A stretch of 45,656 nt of DNA from Legionellaceae bacterium (GTDB lineage: Bacteria; Pseudomonadota; Gammaproteobacteria; Legionellales; Legionellaceae), in NCBI GenBank assembly GCA_029213075.1, contig JARGPO010000070.1, positions 1-45,656 of the forward strand, in the 5' to 3' direction. Numbering within the stretch: the first letter of the stretch is position 1; the number at the start of each line of letters is the position of its first letter. The notes beneath the pieces were generated by a model. It ran no database searches. It had not been told where the DNA came from and saw only the letters and a list, made by a program, of their open reading frames with translations. Made by a program: the position numbers and the translations under genes. Shown here piece by piece: positions 1 through 12,211 of this stretch.

Positions 1-24
1 TAGAGTAACCAACATATGTCCCTG

Positions 25-58
25 CCTACGTGGCCCGATTTATTCGGGCCATCCAGTA
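25..58 (+). repeat. REP-like palindrome, copy 1
   Basis: The stem is TGGCCCG (31-37) and CGGGCCA (45-51) around the loop ATTTATT. It is flanked by CTAC on the left and TCCAGTAG on the right, like the other copies. It forms an inverted pair with copy 2, as REP elements often do. Confidence 0.7.
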
Positions 59-75
59 GTTTAAACATCAATTTG

Positions 76-110
76 ACTGGATGCCCTGAACAAGTCAGGG
101 CAAGTAGGCG
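76..110 (-). repeat. REP-like palindrome, copy 2
   Basis: On the minus strand the stem reads TGCCCTGA, loop CTTGT, TCAGGGCA (82-102). It is flanked by GCCTACT and TCCAG. Orientation is opposite to copy 1, about 30 bases away. Confidence 0.7.
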
Positions 111-208
111 GGGTTAGGATAAGCCTTTTTGAAGACAGGGATGCGATGCTGGATCAAGCTATAGGAAATATTTTGAAAAATATGTCTGCATGCTAATGGG
201 GGGCGCTA

Positions 209-239
209 TACGTGCCTCGACTTGTTCGAGGCATCTAGG
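209..239 (+). repeat. REP-like palindrome, copy 3
   Basis: The stem is TGCCTCGA (213-220) and TCGAGGCA (226-233) around the loop CTTGT, followed by TCTAGG. Compared with copy 2, the stem bases change on both arms while the loop stays the same. Confidence 0.7.
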
Positions 240-470
240 AAAATGCTCTATTAAATACAAATTTCTTAACTATTAACCTGCAATATACTTGCGCACAGAA
301 ATTTGAAAAAATGGGAAAAACACTTAGTTAGAAGTACTTATGAACATAAAAACAAACTAACACAAAAAAAACCAACTGATAAATCAATTTAACCCTAAAT
401 GGTTAGATCTATACCAATTAATATGCTAAAGATGACTTGAAGACAAGCTTTTATAACAAAACAATCAGCA

Positions 471-3400
471 CTATTGCTCTCTTTTATAAATTTTTACTTG
501 CTGTACAACAGGATCTGACCACGGACCAGAGACTTTGTATGTATAACCTGAAATATTTTGCATGCCTTTATTTATTATACTACTCGCAACCCAAGTAGCA
601 AATCCGGCAATCGGACCTCCAGCAATAGTTGCAACAACCGGTAAACTAGCAGTTATATATGGGGTTATCCGCAAATTAACATCATACAAATGCTTACTTA
701 AGTCTATATTGCCAGTCATCTTCGCATAAGCTACAGGACCATCTATATAACTGTCCGTTGTGCTCATATCGCCTTTATTTAGTAAGAAAGTTCCCTTAAA
801 TATATCAAAACTATAACCATTTTGAGACAAGTCGCTAAAGTCTAACTTTAATCTCCTTGGTATCGTTTGCAGGCTTAAAATACTCAGTAGTTTTCCTAAC
901 CCTAATTTTTCTTCAACATCTTTATCAAAATTACTAATTCTACCGCTTTTAAACGTCACTGACATATTACCCATAAGATGCTTTATAGAATAATCATATA
1001 TCGTACCTTTCCAACCACCTTCAAAGTTAATATTCCCATGATGTGAGTGAACGACAGGTGTTATATGAAACCTCTCTAAGCTTTTACATAAATTATCTAT
1101 TTGCAAATTGACTCTCATGACCGTTCTATCTTTACCAACAACAGATTTCCATGCTCCCTCTGCTTGTAAATGATAATCAGAAGACTTTATATCTAACGAG
1201 TTCAAAGTCCAATCTTTTTTAGTACTAGTGCTCTTAAACTCAAGCTCTCCTATCTTAAAGTTCTGAACCCTAAAATCTTTTATCTTAAGATCCATGTTTG
1301 GTAAATCATCAGGAGATGCATTCCATTTTGACTCACTATTATTTGATGATAAATCAAAATTTAAATATAAATTATCAATATCTCCACTTAAAAACTTACT
1401 AGGCAAGTTATAATTAAGATGTGCTTTAAGATTTTCTTGAGCAATATTTAAAGCCCAATTTTTTTTATCCTTCTTGTGAGCAACGACTGTTAGTTGCTTA
1501 TAAGTCTGACCAGCTAAGACTAAATTTTTAACTTGCAAATTAGTAGAGCTCAATATATCCATTAATGAAAAAGAAGACTCATCTCTTGGAAGTTGCGACA
1601 ACGCCGAATGCCATTTCTCAACACTTACAGTATTAATATCTCCAGCAACTCTCAAGCCAGAACTAACTGGTATACTTGCCGGAGTACTTCCTAACTGTAA
1701 CTCTCCTTTATTAAATACAACGGCCTTATTTACAGTAGAAAATAACAACTTGCTATCTAATATTTGATTATAATTTAGATGCATGTCAATCCTACCTTTA
1801 TCACCAAATTCTAACTCTGCCACTAGAGGTGCTATATCTGTATTCGCCTTCTTTAATGGCTCAGGAAAATCAATTGCAACACCATCTAGGTTTGTGCTCA
1901 AGCGAAGAGTATCCAAATCAGCTTCGTCAGGATACAGTGTCCATAAACCAGAGACACTAGAATGGCCTGAAAATAGCTGTAATGCCGGTAAGTTCAAAGT
2001 TTTTTGCAAATACTCAACGCTTGTTTCACCATTAACTGCAATAACCGTGCTCACTTTAGGAGTAAGCAATGACCTCGCCTGCAAAGAAACTGCAGAACCA
2101 TCTAAAACACCTCGTAAATTACCACTAGTTAATCCATATTCATTGAACTTTAAACCTCCAGTAACATCATCTACCTTAATTTCAGATGAAGGTAAATTTA
2201 TAATAACTGGATTCTCACTAAAAACCATCTCACCAAGTGCCGCAACATGATCGTTTTCAGGATACAAAGGTATATCCAGATTTAAATCTACAAAAAATTG
2301 ATCGTCTATATCGATTGTCTTCCACCTAGCCAATCTATCTTTAAGAGGAGTAGCATAAATATAATTTTTAATTTGATCACCAGGAGCTTCAATCTCACCG
2401 TGAATTAATAACGACTCCGAACCAAAACCAAGATTATTAACAACTAAATTTAATTTATTAATTGCTAGACCTTGTAAGTTTGCCTGATCAACATTCGCTA
2501 CAAAAGAACGCTTATTAAATTCCAAGTCAGCGTCAATATCTCTATTTAGGGGCCAAGAAGGGTTAATTGCTATATCAACACCGCTAACATGACTCGTAAC
2601 TAAAAACTGTCCTTTCTTATTTTCAAACGGAAAATCATCTAAATTACCTTTGATAAGCATACGGCCACTCGCATGACCAATTCGCCTAACATCATTCTTT
2701 AACCACTTCTCAAATTTAGGTTTTAAATGCCCAGAGGGTATATATTTTAGTAAATTACGAGCGTTCTTTGCTGAGAAATCAGCCTCTAACCGAATATTAC
2801 TATCAGAATGCCGAAAATTGTCTAAAGCGCCATTCGCACTTACAACTAAACTATTGTTGCTTAAGACAAATCTATCTAAATTAAATCTAAATCCATTATT
2901 TAACTCTTTCCAATATAAGTCTGCGTTGAATATATCAAAAGTTATAGGTGATAAATCATGTGGTAGAACTGTGGTTTTTTCGCCGTCGAGTATCAACCTA
3001 CCTTCTGTTGGCTCCCAATACAAAACACCTGATATTTTACTAACAGCTGGAATATTTTCCCTACCTTTCCATCCCAAATCCCTGAATCTGGTTAAAACAT
3101 AACTAGGCTTATTTTCTCGAATATGCAACTGTGTATTATGAAGCTCCCCTGTAGGATGCATTTTTAATATGTCTTGCATCTTCTCAGGCCAACTAATATT
3201 TGCGGCTAAAGCAGAATCTAATAACAAACTTTCAATAAATACATTATATCCGGAGATATCATTATTATATTCTAAAGAAAGCTTGTTTTTAGGCCAAGTT
3301 ACGCCATCTATAGCTAAATCAATATTATCAGCCAAAACCTGCCAACCTGATTTTAACTTCCGCCATGCGACATTTGCCTTGAAAGATTCAATCTTATGAG

Positions 3401-4295
3401 TCTTTGAACTAGACAACTCTAACAACGATAAACTCTTAAAATTAAAAATCGTTTGCAAGCTAGATAAACTACCGTCTTTAAGATCAAACCATGCATCTAA
3501 ATTACATAAACCCTTATTTACTTGATAAGGCATTTTTGGTAGGAACCTCAACCATTGCCCAGGCATGAAATCTTGTAAGGATAAATAGACTTTTCCATTA
3601 ATTTGCTTAAAATCGTCAGGATTTATTTGTAGAACTGCTGCAACTGATACCTCGGTTGGATTTTGTTGATCTAACTTAGCATCACCATATATTTTATAAC
3701 GACCATGTGAATTGACAGCTTTAAAATTGAAATCTTGTAATGATACTTTAACTCCATCTTTAAGATAAAACTCTGCAGCAAGATGCTTAACAATCACACT
3801 CTCTTGAGATAACAACCAGTCTAGAACAGATGAAGATGCATGCTGACTCAGATGCATGGTTTGTTTATGATCTTTCAAACCATCAACTTGCCAATGATCG
3901 TCTTTTTGTCGTACAACTAAGTTTACATCTCCTAAATACAAAATTCCTGGCTTAATTTGCCAACTCCAAAGAGAACCCCAAAGATCTATTCCAATTAAAA
4001 GCTTGTTTAAACGTAAGGTTTTACTATCTTCAGATAAAACTTTAACATCATTTAACTTCAAAACAGGTCGAAACCAGTACCAACTGGTCTCAAGACTTTG
4101 AATCGTAACAGGTTGCCCAAGCTTAACTGATACGCGTTTTTCTACGTCAGTTTTATATTCCTTAACCCAAGGTGTTAATGCCCGAAATAGGCTAAATATA
4201 ATTGCAAAAAGAACTATTAAAACGACAAGGCTTAAATATGATTTTTTTATTATATTTAAACTGATTTTTTTAAGTTTACTAAAATTAAATTTCAT
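471..4295 (-). CDS. yhdP: YhdP/AsmA-like envelope protein
   Basis: This 1274-residue protein resembles YhdP, a large AsmA-like inner-membrane-anchored protein. In Escherichia coli, YhdP and its relatives TamB and YdbH support phospholipid movement to the outer membrane. A short basic N-terminus and one transmembrane segment (about residues 20-40) precede a very long, beta-rich periplasmic part. Glycine-rich hydrophobic segments near the C-terminus (about 1215-1250) are typical of the family. Its ATG directly follows the lolA stop (TAA then ATG), so the two are almost certainly cotranscribed and possibly translationally coupled. Length matches the family (about 1270). The family call is firm; the lipid-transport role is from E. 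coli work and is inferred here. Confidence 0.88.
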   Translation of the reverse strand: MKFNFSKLKKISLNIIKKSYLSLVVLIVLFAIIFSLFRALTPWVKEYKTDVEKRVSVKLGQPVTIQSLETSWYWFRPVLKLNDVKVLSEDSKTLRLNKLLIGIDLWGSLWSWQIKPGILYLGDVNLVVRQKDDHWQVDGLKDHKQTMHLSQHASSSVLDWLLSQESVIVKHLAAEFYLKDGVKVSLQDFNFKAVNSHGRYKIYGDAKLDQQNPTEVSVAAVLQINPDDFKQINGKVYLSLQDFMPGQWLRFLPKMPYQVNKGLCNLDAWFDLKDGSLSSLQTIFNFKSLSLLELSSSKTHKIESFKANVAWRKLKSGWQVLADNIDLAIDGVTWPKNKLSLEYNNDISGYNVFIESLLLDSALAANISWPEKMQDILKMHPTGELHNTQLHIRENKPSYVLTRFRDLGWKGRENIPAVSKISGVLYWEPTEGRLILDGEKTTVLPHDLSPITFDIFNADLYWKELNNGFRFNLDRFVLSNNSLVVSANGALDNFRHSDSNIRLEADFSAKNARNLLKYIPSGHLKPKFEKWLKNDVRRIGHASGRMLIKGNLDDFPFENKKGQFLVTSHVSGVDIAINPSWPLNRDIDADLEFNKRSFVANVDQANLQGLAINKLNLVVNNLGFGSESLLIHGEIEAPGDQIKNYIYATPLKDRLARWKTIDIDDQFFVDLNLDIPLYPENDHVAALGEMVFSENPVIINLPSSEIKVDDVTGGLKFNEYGLTSGNLRGVLDGSAVSLQARSLLTPKVSTVIAVNGETSVEYLQKTLNLPALQLFSGHSSVSGLWTLYPDEADLDTLRLSTNLDGVAIDFPEPLKKANTDIAPLVAELEFGDKGRIDMHLNYNQILDSKLLFSTVNKAVVFNKGELQLGSTPASIPVSSGLRVAGDINTVSVEKWHSALSQLPRDESSFSLMDILSSTNLQVKNLVLAGQTYKQLTVVAHKKDKKNWALNIAQENLKAHLNYNLPSKFLSGDIDNLYLNFDLSSNNSESKWNASPDDLPNMDLKIKDFRVQNFKIGELEFKSTSTKKDWTLNSLDIKSSDYHLQAEGAWKSVVGKDRTVMRVNLQIDNLCKSLERFHITPVVHSHHGNINFEGGWKGTIYDYSIKHLMGNMSVTFKSGRISNFDKDVEEKLGLGKLLSILSLQTIPRRLKLDFSDLSQNGYSFDIFKGTFLLNKGDMSTTDSYIDGPVAYAKMTGNIDLSKHLYDVNLRITPYITASLPVVATIAGGPIAGFATWVASSIINKGMQNISGYTYKVSGPWSDPVVQQVKIYKREQ

Positions 4296-4907
4296 TTATT
4301 GCGACACCACATCTGTTCCTTTAGGTACTATAAAAGCAAATAAACTTGGCGATAACTTAGAGTTTATTTTAACTTTTTCTAAATAGACTTTCGTATGTTG
4401 ACCTAATTGATCGTAGAGCTCAATTATCTTTAACATTTCCCCATCAAAGACCAACTTAACTCTTTCAAAGCTTGCCTTACTACCACGGGCACGCAAGTCA
4501 TAATAATCCTTTTTATTATTTTTTTTCATGGTCACATAAAAGTCTCGCTGAACGATATTATTATCATCACCTAAAAAAATAGCTGCGGCGCCACCTATAT
4601 TCTTACTTTGCTTACGCACAGAAACCTGCTCTAATTCTTCATCATACATCCACAACTTTTTACCATCTGCTATTAGAAGTTGAGGCATAGGTTTTTTTGT
4701 TTGCCAGCGAAAATGATTAGGTCGTGATAATGCCATACTACCAGATGAGTTGGCTGTATCTTGTTTTTTTGCTGAAACAACTTGCTTAAAAGATGCTTGC
4801 ATAGTTTTAATTGCATTTAGTCGTTTTTGTAGCTCATCAGCACTTGTACCCGCCAATAGAACAGGCGTCCACAACAACAACGACCACAACAAAATTTTTT
4901 TTAACAT
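4296..4907 (-). CDS. lolA: Outer membrane lipoprotein carrier LolA
   Basis: LolA is the periplasmic chaperone that takes lipoproteins from the LolCDE ABC transporter and passes them to the outer-membrane receptor LolB. The 203-residue product starts with a signal peptide (hydrophobic LLWSLLLWTPVLLAG, cleavage near residue 20). It continues with the family pattern LNAIKTMQASFKQVV and FRWQTKKPMPQLLIADGKKL. The start is supported by an AGGGGAA ribosome binding site lying in the end of ftsK. It is 2 bases downstream of ftsK and abuts yhdP. The ftsK-lolA order is common in gammaproteobacteria; yhdP as the next gene is less usual. Confidence 0.93.
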   Translation of the reverse strand: MLKKILLWSLLLWTPVLLAGTSADELQKRLNAIKTMQASFKQVVSAKKQDTANSSGSMALSRPNHFRWQTKKPMPQLLIADGKKLWMYDEELEQVSVRKQSKNIGGAAAIFLGDDNNIVQRDFYVTMKKNNKKDYYDLRARGSKASFERVKLVFDGEMLKIIELYDQLGQHTKVYLEKVKINSKLSPSLFAFIVPKGTDVVSQ

Positions 4908-4909
4908 GA

Positions 4910-8327
<3,418 letters not shown>

Positions 8328-8368
8328 TTAGTAGTTCACCTATCTGCGAATTATTTATGGTATCCATT

Positions 8369-8392
8369 GGGGGAGTTGACAGATACTCCCCC
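8369..8392. terminator. Perfect 8-bp hairpin after trxB
   Basis: GGGGGAGT and ACTCCCCC pair perfectly across an 8-base loop, 42 bases after the trxB stop. No T run follows directly. A second hairpin (8394-8425) comes next and is followed by ATTTATTT. Together they probably separate the convergent trxB and 8428-9285 transcripts. Confidence 0.5.
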
Positions 8393-8393
8393 A

Positions 8394-8425
8394 GCTACTT
8401 GGTCCGTCTTGTTCGACCAAGTAGC
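8394..8425 (+). repeat. REP-like palindrome, copy 4 (variant)
   Basis: GCTACTTGGTC and GACCAAGTAGC form a perfect 11-bp stem around CGTCTTGTTC. It shares CTACT, TGGTC and the CTTGTT core with copy 7. Its outer flanks also pair (AGTAGC), so it forms a longer stem than its relatives. It ends two bases before the stop codon of the minus-strand gene at 8428 and may act as a bidirectional terminator. Confidence 0.6.
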
Positions 8426-8427
8426 AT

Positions 8428-9285
8428 TTATTTGTCTAAATCATTAGGTGTGTCTTTACGAAAATCTCGAGCTCTAGCACAAATCGATTCTGAACTATCA
8501 ATCATTTGCTGAGCTGCCGCAGCAAGTTTTTCTCCCTTAGAAGCAAACGACTCAAAAAAGGAATATACACCATCATAAGCTTGCTTTTGATAACTACAAA
8601 TACCGGTGGCCTTTTCATGTTTTTTGTTAATATATTCAACTAAAGTTTCTGACAGCTGACTAAAAAAATCTTCATCTGGGTGGGTATGCGCACACAAAAA
8701 GACGCCAGCGACACCATCAACTACCGTTCGCAACTCTCCTTGCAGAAAATGAACTGAAGAAGGTATTCTTTTTAAACTTACATACGCTCTACCAAGATCA
8801 TCTAATATAAGTTGAATCTTTTGTTTCCATTCTTCACTTTTTTCTGTAGTAATACCGCTGACAGAAAGATCAACTAATATATCTTCAAAATCATTAATTA
8901 ATCCTTCCACTTCTTGAAAAGCAAGTTTGCTCGAATCAGCAAGAGTAACTAGATGACTCATTTCATTTACGCAACGATCCATATTTGTAGCGAGTTTGGC
9001 TAAGTCTTGTTTAGAAGCATTCCCCATTCTTTGGAGTTCTCTACACTTCTCCTCACAACCTGACTTTTCTATTTCCAATTTTTCAGTATTACTCCAGCTT
9101 CTCTCCCATCCGGGAATATTCTCTGGAGTAGTGGTTGCAATCAAAGCTTTTTTAGCTGGATCAATAACTATATTATCGAAGTTTTCTTCAACAATTGTAA
9201 AAACAGTATGAGCCTTATCAAGGCTCGACACTAACCTATTATCATTAGCAAGAGAGGTTAATTTTATAGCGTGCTCGTCGTCCAT
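8428..9285 (-). CDS. Uncharacterised helical protein
   Basis: I do not recognise this 285-residue protein. It is hydrophilic, with no signal peptide or transmembrane segment, and looks almost entirely helical, with likely coiled-coil stretches (about residues 70-125 and 225-270). Cysteines are scattered (for example CEEKC, about residues 77-81), without a clear metal site. I chose the ATG at 9285 because TAGGAA lies about 8 bases upstream. A TTG start 10 codons earlier is possible but has a weaker site. It stands alone between trxB (convergent) and the TPR-methyltransferase. In a Legionellales genome such lone helical proteins are often secretion-system effectors, but nothing in this sequence proves that. 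Confidence 0.7.
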   Translation of the reverse strand: MDDEHAIKLTSLANDNRLVSSLDKAHTVFTIVEENFDNIVIDPAKKALIATTTPENIPGWERSWSNTEKLEIEKSGCEEKCRELQRMGNASKQDLAKLATNMDRCVNEMSHLVTLADSSKLAFQEVEGLINDFEDILVDLSVSGITTEKSEEWKQKIQLILDDLGRAYVSLKRIPSSVHFLQGELRTVVDGVAGVFLCAHTHPDEDFFSQLSETLVEYINKKHEKATGICSYQKQAYDGVYSFFESFASKGEKLAAAAQQMIDSSESICARARDFRKDTPNDLDK

Positions 9286-9338
9286 AACTAAATTCCTATA
9301 ACTTAATATATACAATTAAGTATAACAAAAGAACAATT

Positions 9339-11036
9339 TTAATCAAATGAAATCACATATAACATTACTTCCAGATTAGAGTCTTCATGTTTGCGAGCAA
9401 TGGTCTTCTCTTCATACTCAACTTTATAGCCATACTTTTCACATAGTCCACCAATATAATTAGGATTATGGCTGTAACGAATGGTTTCTTGCAAAACCCA
9501 TGGTTCACTGTCACTAATTTCAGCTGTAAAGATAAAAAAACCATCCTGGCTAAGCCTTGGTTTAAGGCTAATAAATAACTCATCAAGGCTCGCAAAATAT
9601 GGCAAGACATCTGCTGCAACTATTAACTGATATATCTCTATGTCTTCTTTGATAAAAGTAAGAGCCTCAGCCTCAATTAATTTATCAAAAATGTCTTTTG
9701 AATTGGCAATTGAAAGCATTTTTTGCGAAATATCAACCCCGATTAAATGCCTACAAAAGTTTTTTAATACCTCTCCACTTAGTCCTGTACCACATCCTAG
9801 ATCTAACGCCTTATCTACTTGCTTAACATTTAGTTGATGCAAAACATCCCATAATTTTTTAGGTATATTATATTGTAGAGTGTCTTGCATATGCTTTTCA
9901 TAGTACATAGCATAATGATTAAATAAATCATTGGCATAAGATGGACAATAAGGCGTATCACTATGATGATTTTCACTAATTGCCGCCAACATAAACTGAG
10001 TGGTCTTCTCATCAGGATTAACCGCAACAGCTCTTTCTAGCAAGACACACGCACCTTGTTTATCCCCTCTACGCATTTTGATTGCCGCCAAGTTACTTAA
10101 TGCACCAAAATGCTTACTATCAAGATTTAAAACAGTATTAAAAAATTTTTCTGCATCGCCAACATGACCCAAACCCATTTGAGCAACAGCCGTATTGTAT
10201 AAATATTCTACATTGTTAGGGTTGTCCTTTAACAACTGGTCATAATACATAAGAGCATTTTCATAACGATCATTATGAATGAACGTAGCCGCAAGATTAT
10301 TGCGAGCTTCTATATTAGTTTCATCAAGAATAAGAGCCTTGGTAAAAAAATCAATCGCCGACTGATCCTTCCCCTTTTTTAAAGCAATAACACCTAAGTT
10401 TACTAATGTTTCAACATGCTCTGGCTCTTTTAATAATATCTTTTCAAATAAAATATCGGCGCGATCTAGTTCATTTTTACCAAGAAGTAATATTCCCAGA
10501 TAAAATTGTGCTGTTATATTGTCTATATCGAGAGATAACACATTATTAAATTGAGTTTCGGCTGCAACAATTTGTTGATTTTTAAAAAACAAGATACCCA
10601 AGTTTAAATGGGCTAGAGTAAAACTTGGATCAGAGTGGAGAGCTTCTTTATACTCTACTAAGGCTTGTTTATAATTACCAAGGCCGGCATAAAGACCAGC
10701 CAGGTTATTATGCGCCTTAGCATACTTAGGATTAATTTCTATTGCCTGCTGATAATGATAAACCGCTTTTTCTATATTTTGCATTCTTTTATAAATATTA
10801 CCTAAGTTCATATGAAAAATAGGATCATTTTTTAAAGATAGTGCTTGTAGAAATGTTGCAATCGCCTTGTTACTCTCACCGCTTTGAACATAACAGAGAG
10901 CTAAATAGCGAAGACCATCAACATAATTTGGATCAATCTTTAATAATTGTTGATAAACTCCAATTGCTTCTGATATTTGATTATCTTGCTGAAGCGCAAT
11001 TGCTTTTTCAAGCAAGATATTAAGATTTTCAGACAT
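9339..11036 (-). CDS. TPR-repeat methyltransferase
   Basis: This 565-residue protein joins about ten tetratricopeptide repeats (residues 1-355, for example YAKAHNNLAGLYAGLGNYKQ) to a class I SAM-dependent methyltransferase domain (about 390-565). The SAM motif is LDLGCGTGLSGEVL at about 411-424. The TPR part probably binds a protein partner; the methyl acceptor cannot be read from the sequence. Its start lies one base after the stop of the glycosyltransferase gene, so the two are one transcript. With that neighbour, and the exporter beyond coaBC, a role in surface glycan modification is plausible but inferred. There is no signal peptide, so it should be cytoplasmic. Confidence 0.82.
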   Translation of the reverse strand: MSENLNILLEKAIALQQDNQISEAIGVYQQLLKIDPNYVDGLRYLALCYVQSGESNKAIATFLQALSLKNDPIFHMNLGNIYKRMQNIEKAVYHYQQAIEINPKYAKAHNNLAGLYAGLGNYKQALVEYKEALHSDPSFTLAHLNLGILFFKNQQIVAAETQFNNVLSLDIDNITAQFYLGILLLGKNELDRADILFEKILLKEPEHVETLVNLGVIALKKGKDQSAIDFFTKALILDETNIEARNNLAATFIHNDRYENALMYYDQLLKDNPNNVEYLYNTAVAQMGLGHVGDAEKFFNTVLNLDSKHFGALSNLAAIKMRRGDKQGACVLLERAVAVNPDEKTTQFMLAAISENHHSDTPYCPSYANDLFNHYAMYYEKHMQDTLQYNIPKKLWDVLHQLNVKQVDKALDLGCGTGLSGEVLKNFCRHLIGVDISQKMLSIANSKDIFDKLIEAEALTFIKEDIEIYQLIVAADVLPYFASLDELFISLKPRLSQDGFFIFTAEISDSEPWVLQETIRYSHNPNYIGGLCEKYGYKVEYEEKTIARKHEDSNLEVMLYVISFD

Positions 11037-11037
11037 T

Positions 11038-11922
11038 TTATGCTTTTACAAGCGGCCACAACAAGCCTTCGGCTGCCATATAACGTCCAATAAACCAATA
11101 CCAAAGAAAAAATCTCCATCTAAACGGAAGCTTCTTATCAAACAAAAATTGCTTAGAAAGATATTTAGTAGCAGAAAAAAGGCCTCTTGGAGTATACTCA
11201 GGCCTTTCAGAGCGGTCAGTCTGTGGTGATAACTCTTCGCCTTTGATTATAGAAATAAGTCGATTAGCCCCTGATTGACGAGTAGTTGCTAGTTGGACAA
11301 AAGCCGCGTCATCACTGAACCTTCCTCTTTTTTTATAAGTATCATCAAACGTTGCTTTACCTGTGCGATAGTGCAGATGCTCAAACACAACTTTTTCTAG
11401 GTAACATATTCTGTCAAACCCAGCCTTTTGGACCCGCTTGAAAACATCATACAAATGAGTGTCAATAAAGGCCCCTTTATAATCGGCAGGATAGGGCTCA
11501 ATTAGCTCCTCACAAGTTTTGCGAGATAAAATAGGAAAACTACACCAGTTCTTTTTAAATAAATCATTCGCGTAAGCAAGATATACTTTATCTTCAAACT
11601 TAGCGTCCATTTCTATTACTTGCTCATCCCAACCAACCGTCCGAATAACCACATCGTCATTAATGAGGATAATAATACTTCCTTTTGCCAAAGCTAGACA
11701 GGCTGAGTTATAGCCCCCCATAGATGGTTGACTACCAATAACCTTAGTCACAGCAATATTTTGACTATCTAGATGATGGCTACCAATATCATCGTCATCT
11801 AAATATAAAATCAACTCGATTTGATCTAAATTTCTGGTTGTAGCAACAATACTATCGAACAGACGCTCTACAAGTGCTGCTCTTCCTCGAGACGGTAGTA
11901 GTAATGAAATAACTGGGTTCAT
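11038..11922 (-). CDS. Glycosyltransferase family 2-like protein
   Basis: This 294-residue protein looks like a GT-A fold glycosyltransferase. It opens with a beta strand and SRGR loop (ISLLLPSRGRAALVERLFDS), then a DDDD cluster at about 41-44. A GGYNSACLALAKG helix leads into the NDD metal/nucleotide-sugar motif at about 92-94. A basic, aromatic C-terminus (WRFFLWYWFIGRY) could associate with the membrane. The start is backed by AAGGAAC seven bases upstream. It is the first gene of a two-gene unit with the TPR-methyltransferase. Donor and acceptor sugars are unknown. Confidence 0.72.
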   Translation of the reverse strand: MNPVISLLLPSRGRAALVERLFDSIVATTRNLDQIELILYLDDDDIGSHHLDSQNIAVTKVIGSQPSMGGYNSACLALAKGSIIILINDDVVIRTVGWDEQVIEMDAKFEDKVYLAYANDLFKKNWCSFPILSRKTCEELIEPYPADYKGAFIDTHLYDVFKRVQKAGFDRICYLEKVVFEHLHYRTGKATFDDTYKKRGRFSDDAAFVQLATTRQSGANRLISIIKGEELSPQTDRSERPEYTPRGLFSATKYLSKQFLFDKKLPFRWRFFLWYWFIGRYMAAEGLLWPLVKA

Positions 11923-12050
11923 TATGTTCCTTTTTATTGATGAACTTGAAACAAGGCTATGCGTAATAGCTCAATATTTTTCGATAATTATGACATACAT
12001 ATAAGCATATCACTACCTTTACAATGCCTTAACCATACCGCCAGATTAAA

Positions 12051-12094
12051 TTAGGGTCTGTTAACAATTGGGTGCCACGGTCAACAGACCCTAA
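12051..12094. repeat. Perfect 12-bp inverted repeat
   Basis: TTAGGGTCTGTT (12051-12062) and AACAGACCCTAA (12083-12094) are perfect reverse complements around a 20-base centre. It lies in the 289-base gap between the divergent glycosyltransferase and coaBC. There is no T run on either side. It could be a tiny MITE-like element, a pair of insertion-sequence ends, or an operator. Confidence 0.6.
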
Positions 12095-12211
12095 TACAAT
12101 AGTGTTTAAATAACGGTTTTCTTCTTTTTAAATATTATTAACTTCTCATCTAAGTCGAATAAATGTTAAAATTCTTCTTAAACATATTGCTCTCAATTTT
12201 GGCCCATATTC

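Larger units (their letters stand above)
1..470. other. Non-coding region with palindromic repeats
   Basis: I see no credible gene here. The first 240 bases carry three copies of a short palindromic repeat, listed separately. The stretch from about 240 to 470 is A/T-rich with no clear hairpin followed by a T run. The minus-strand operon ending at 471 therefore has no obvious intrinsic terminator here. Confidence 0.6.

Noticed and set aside
1783-2250. Long open frame opposite yhdP
   Set aside because: It lies wholly inside the well-supported yhdP gene on the other strand and has serine-rich composition typical of an antisense shadow.
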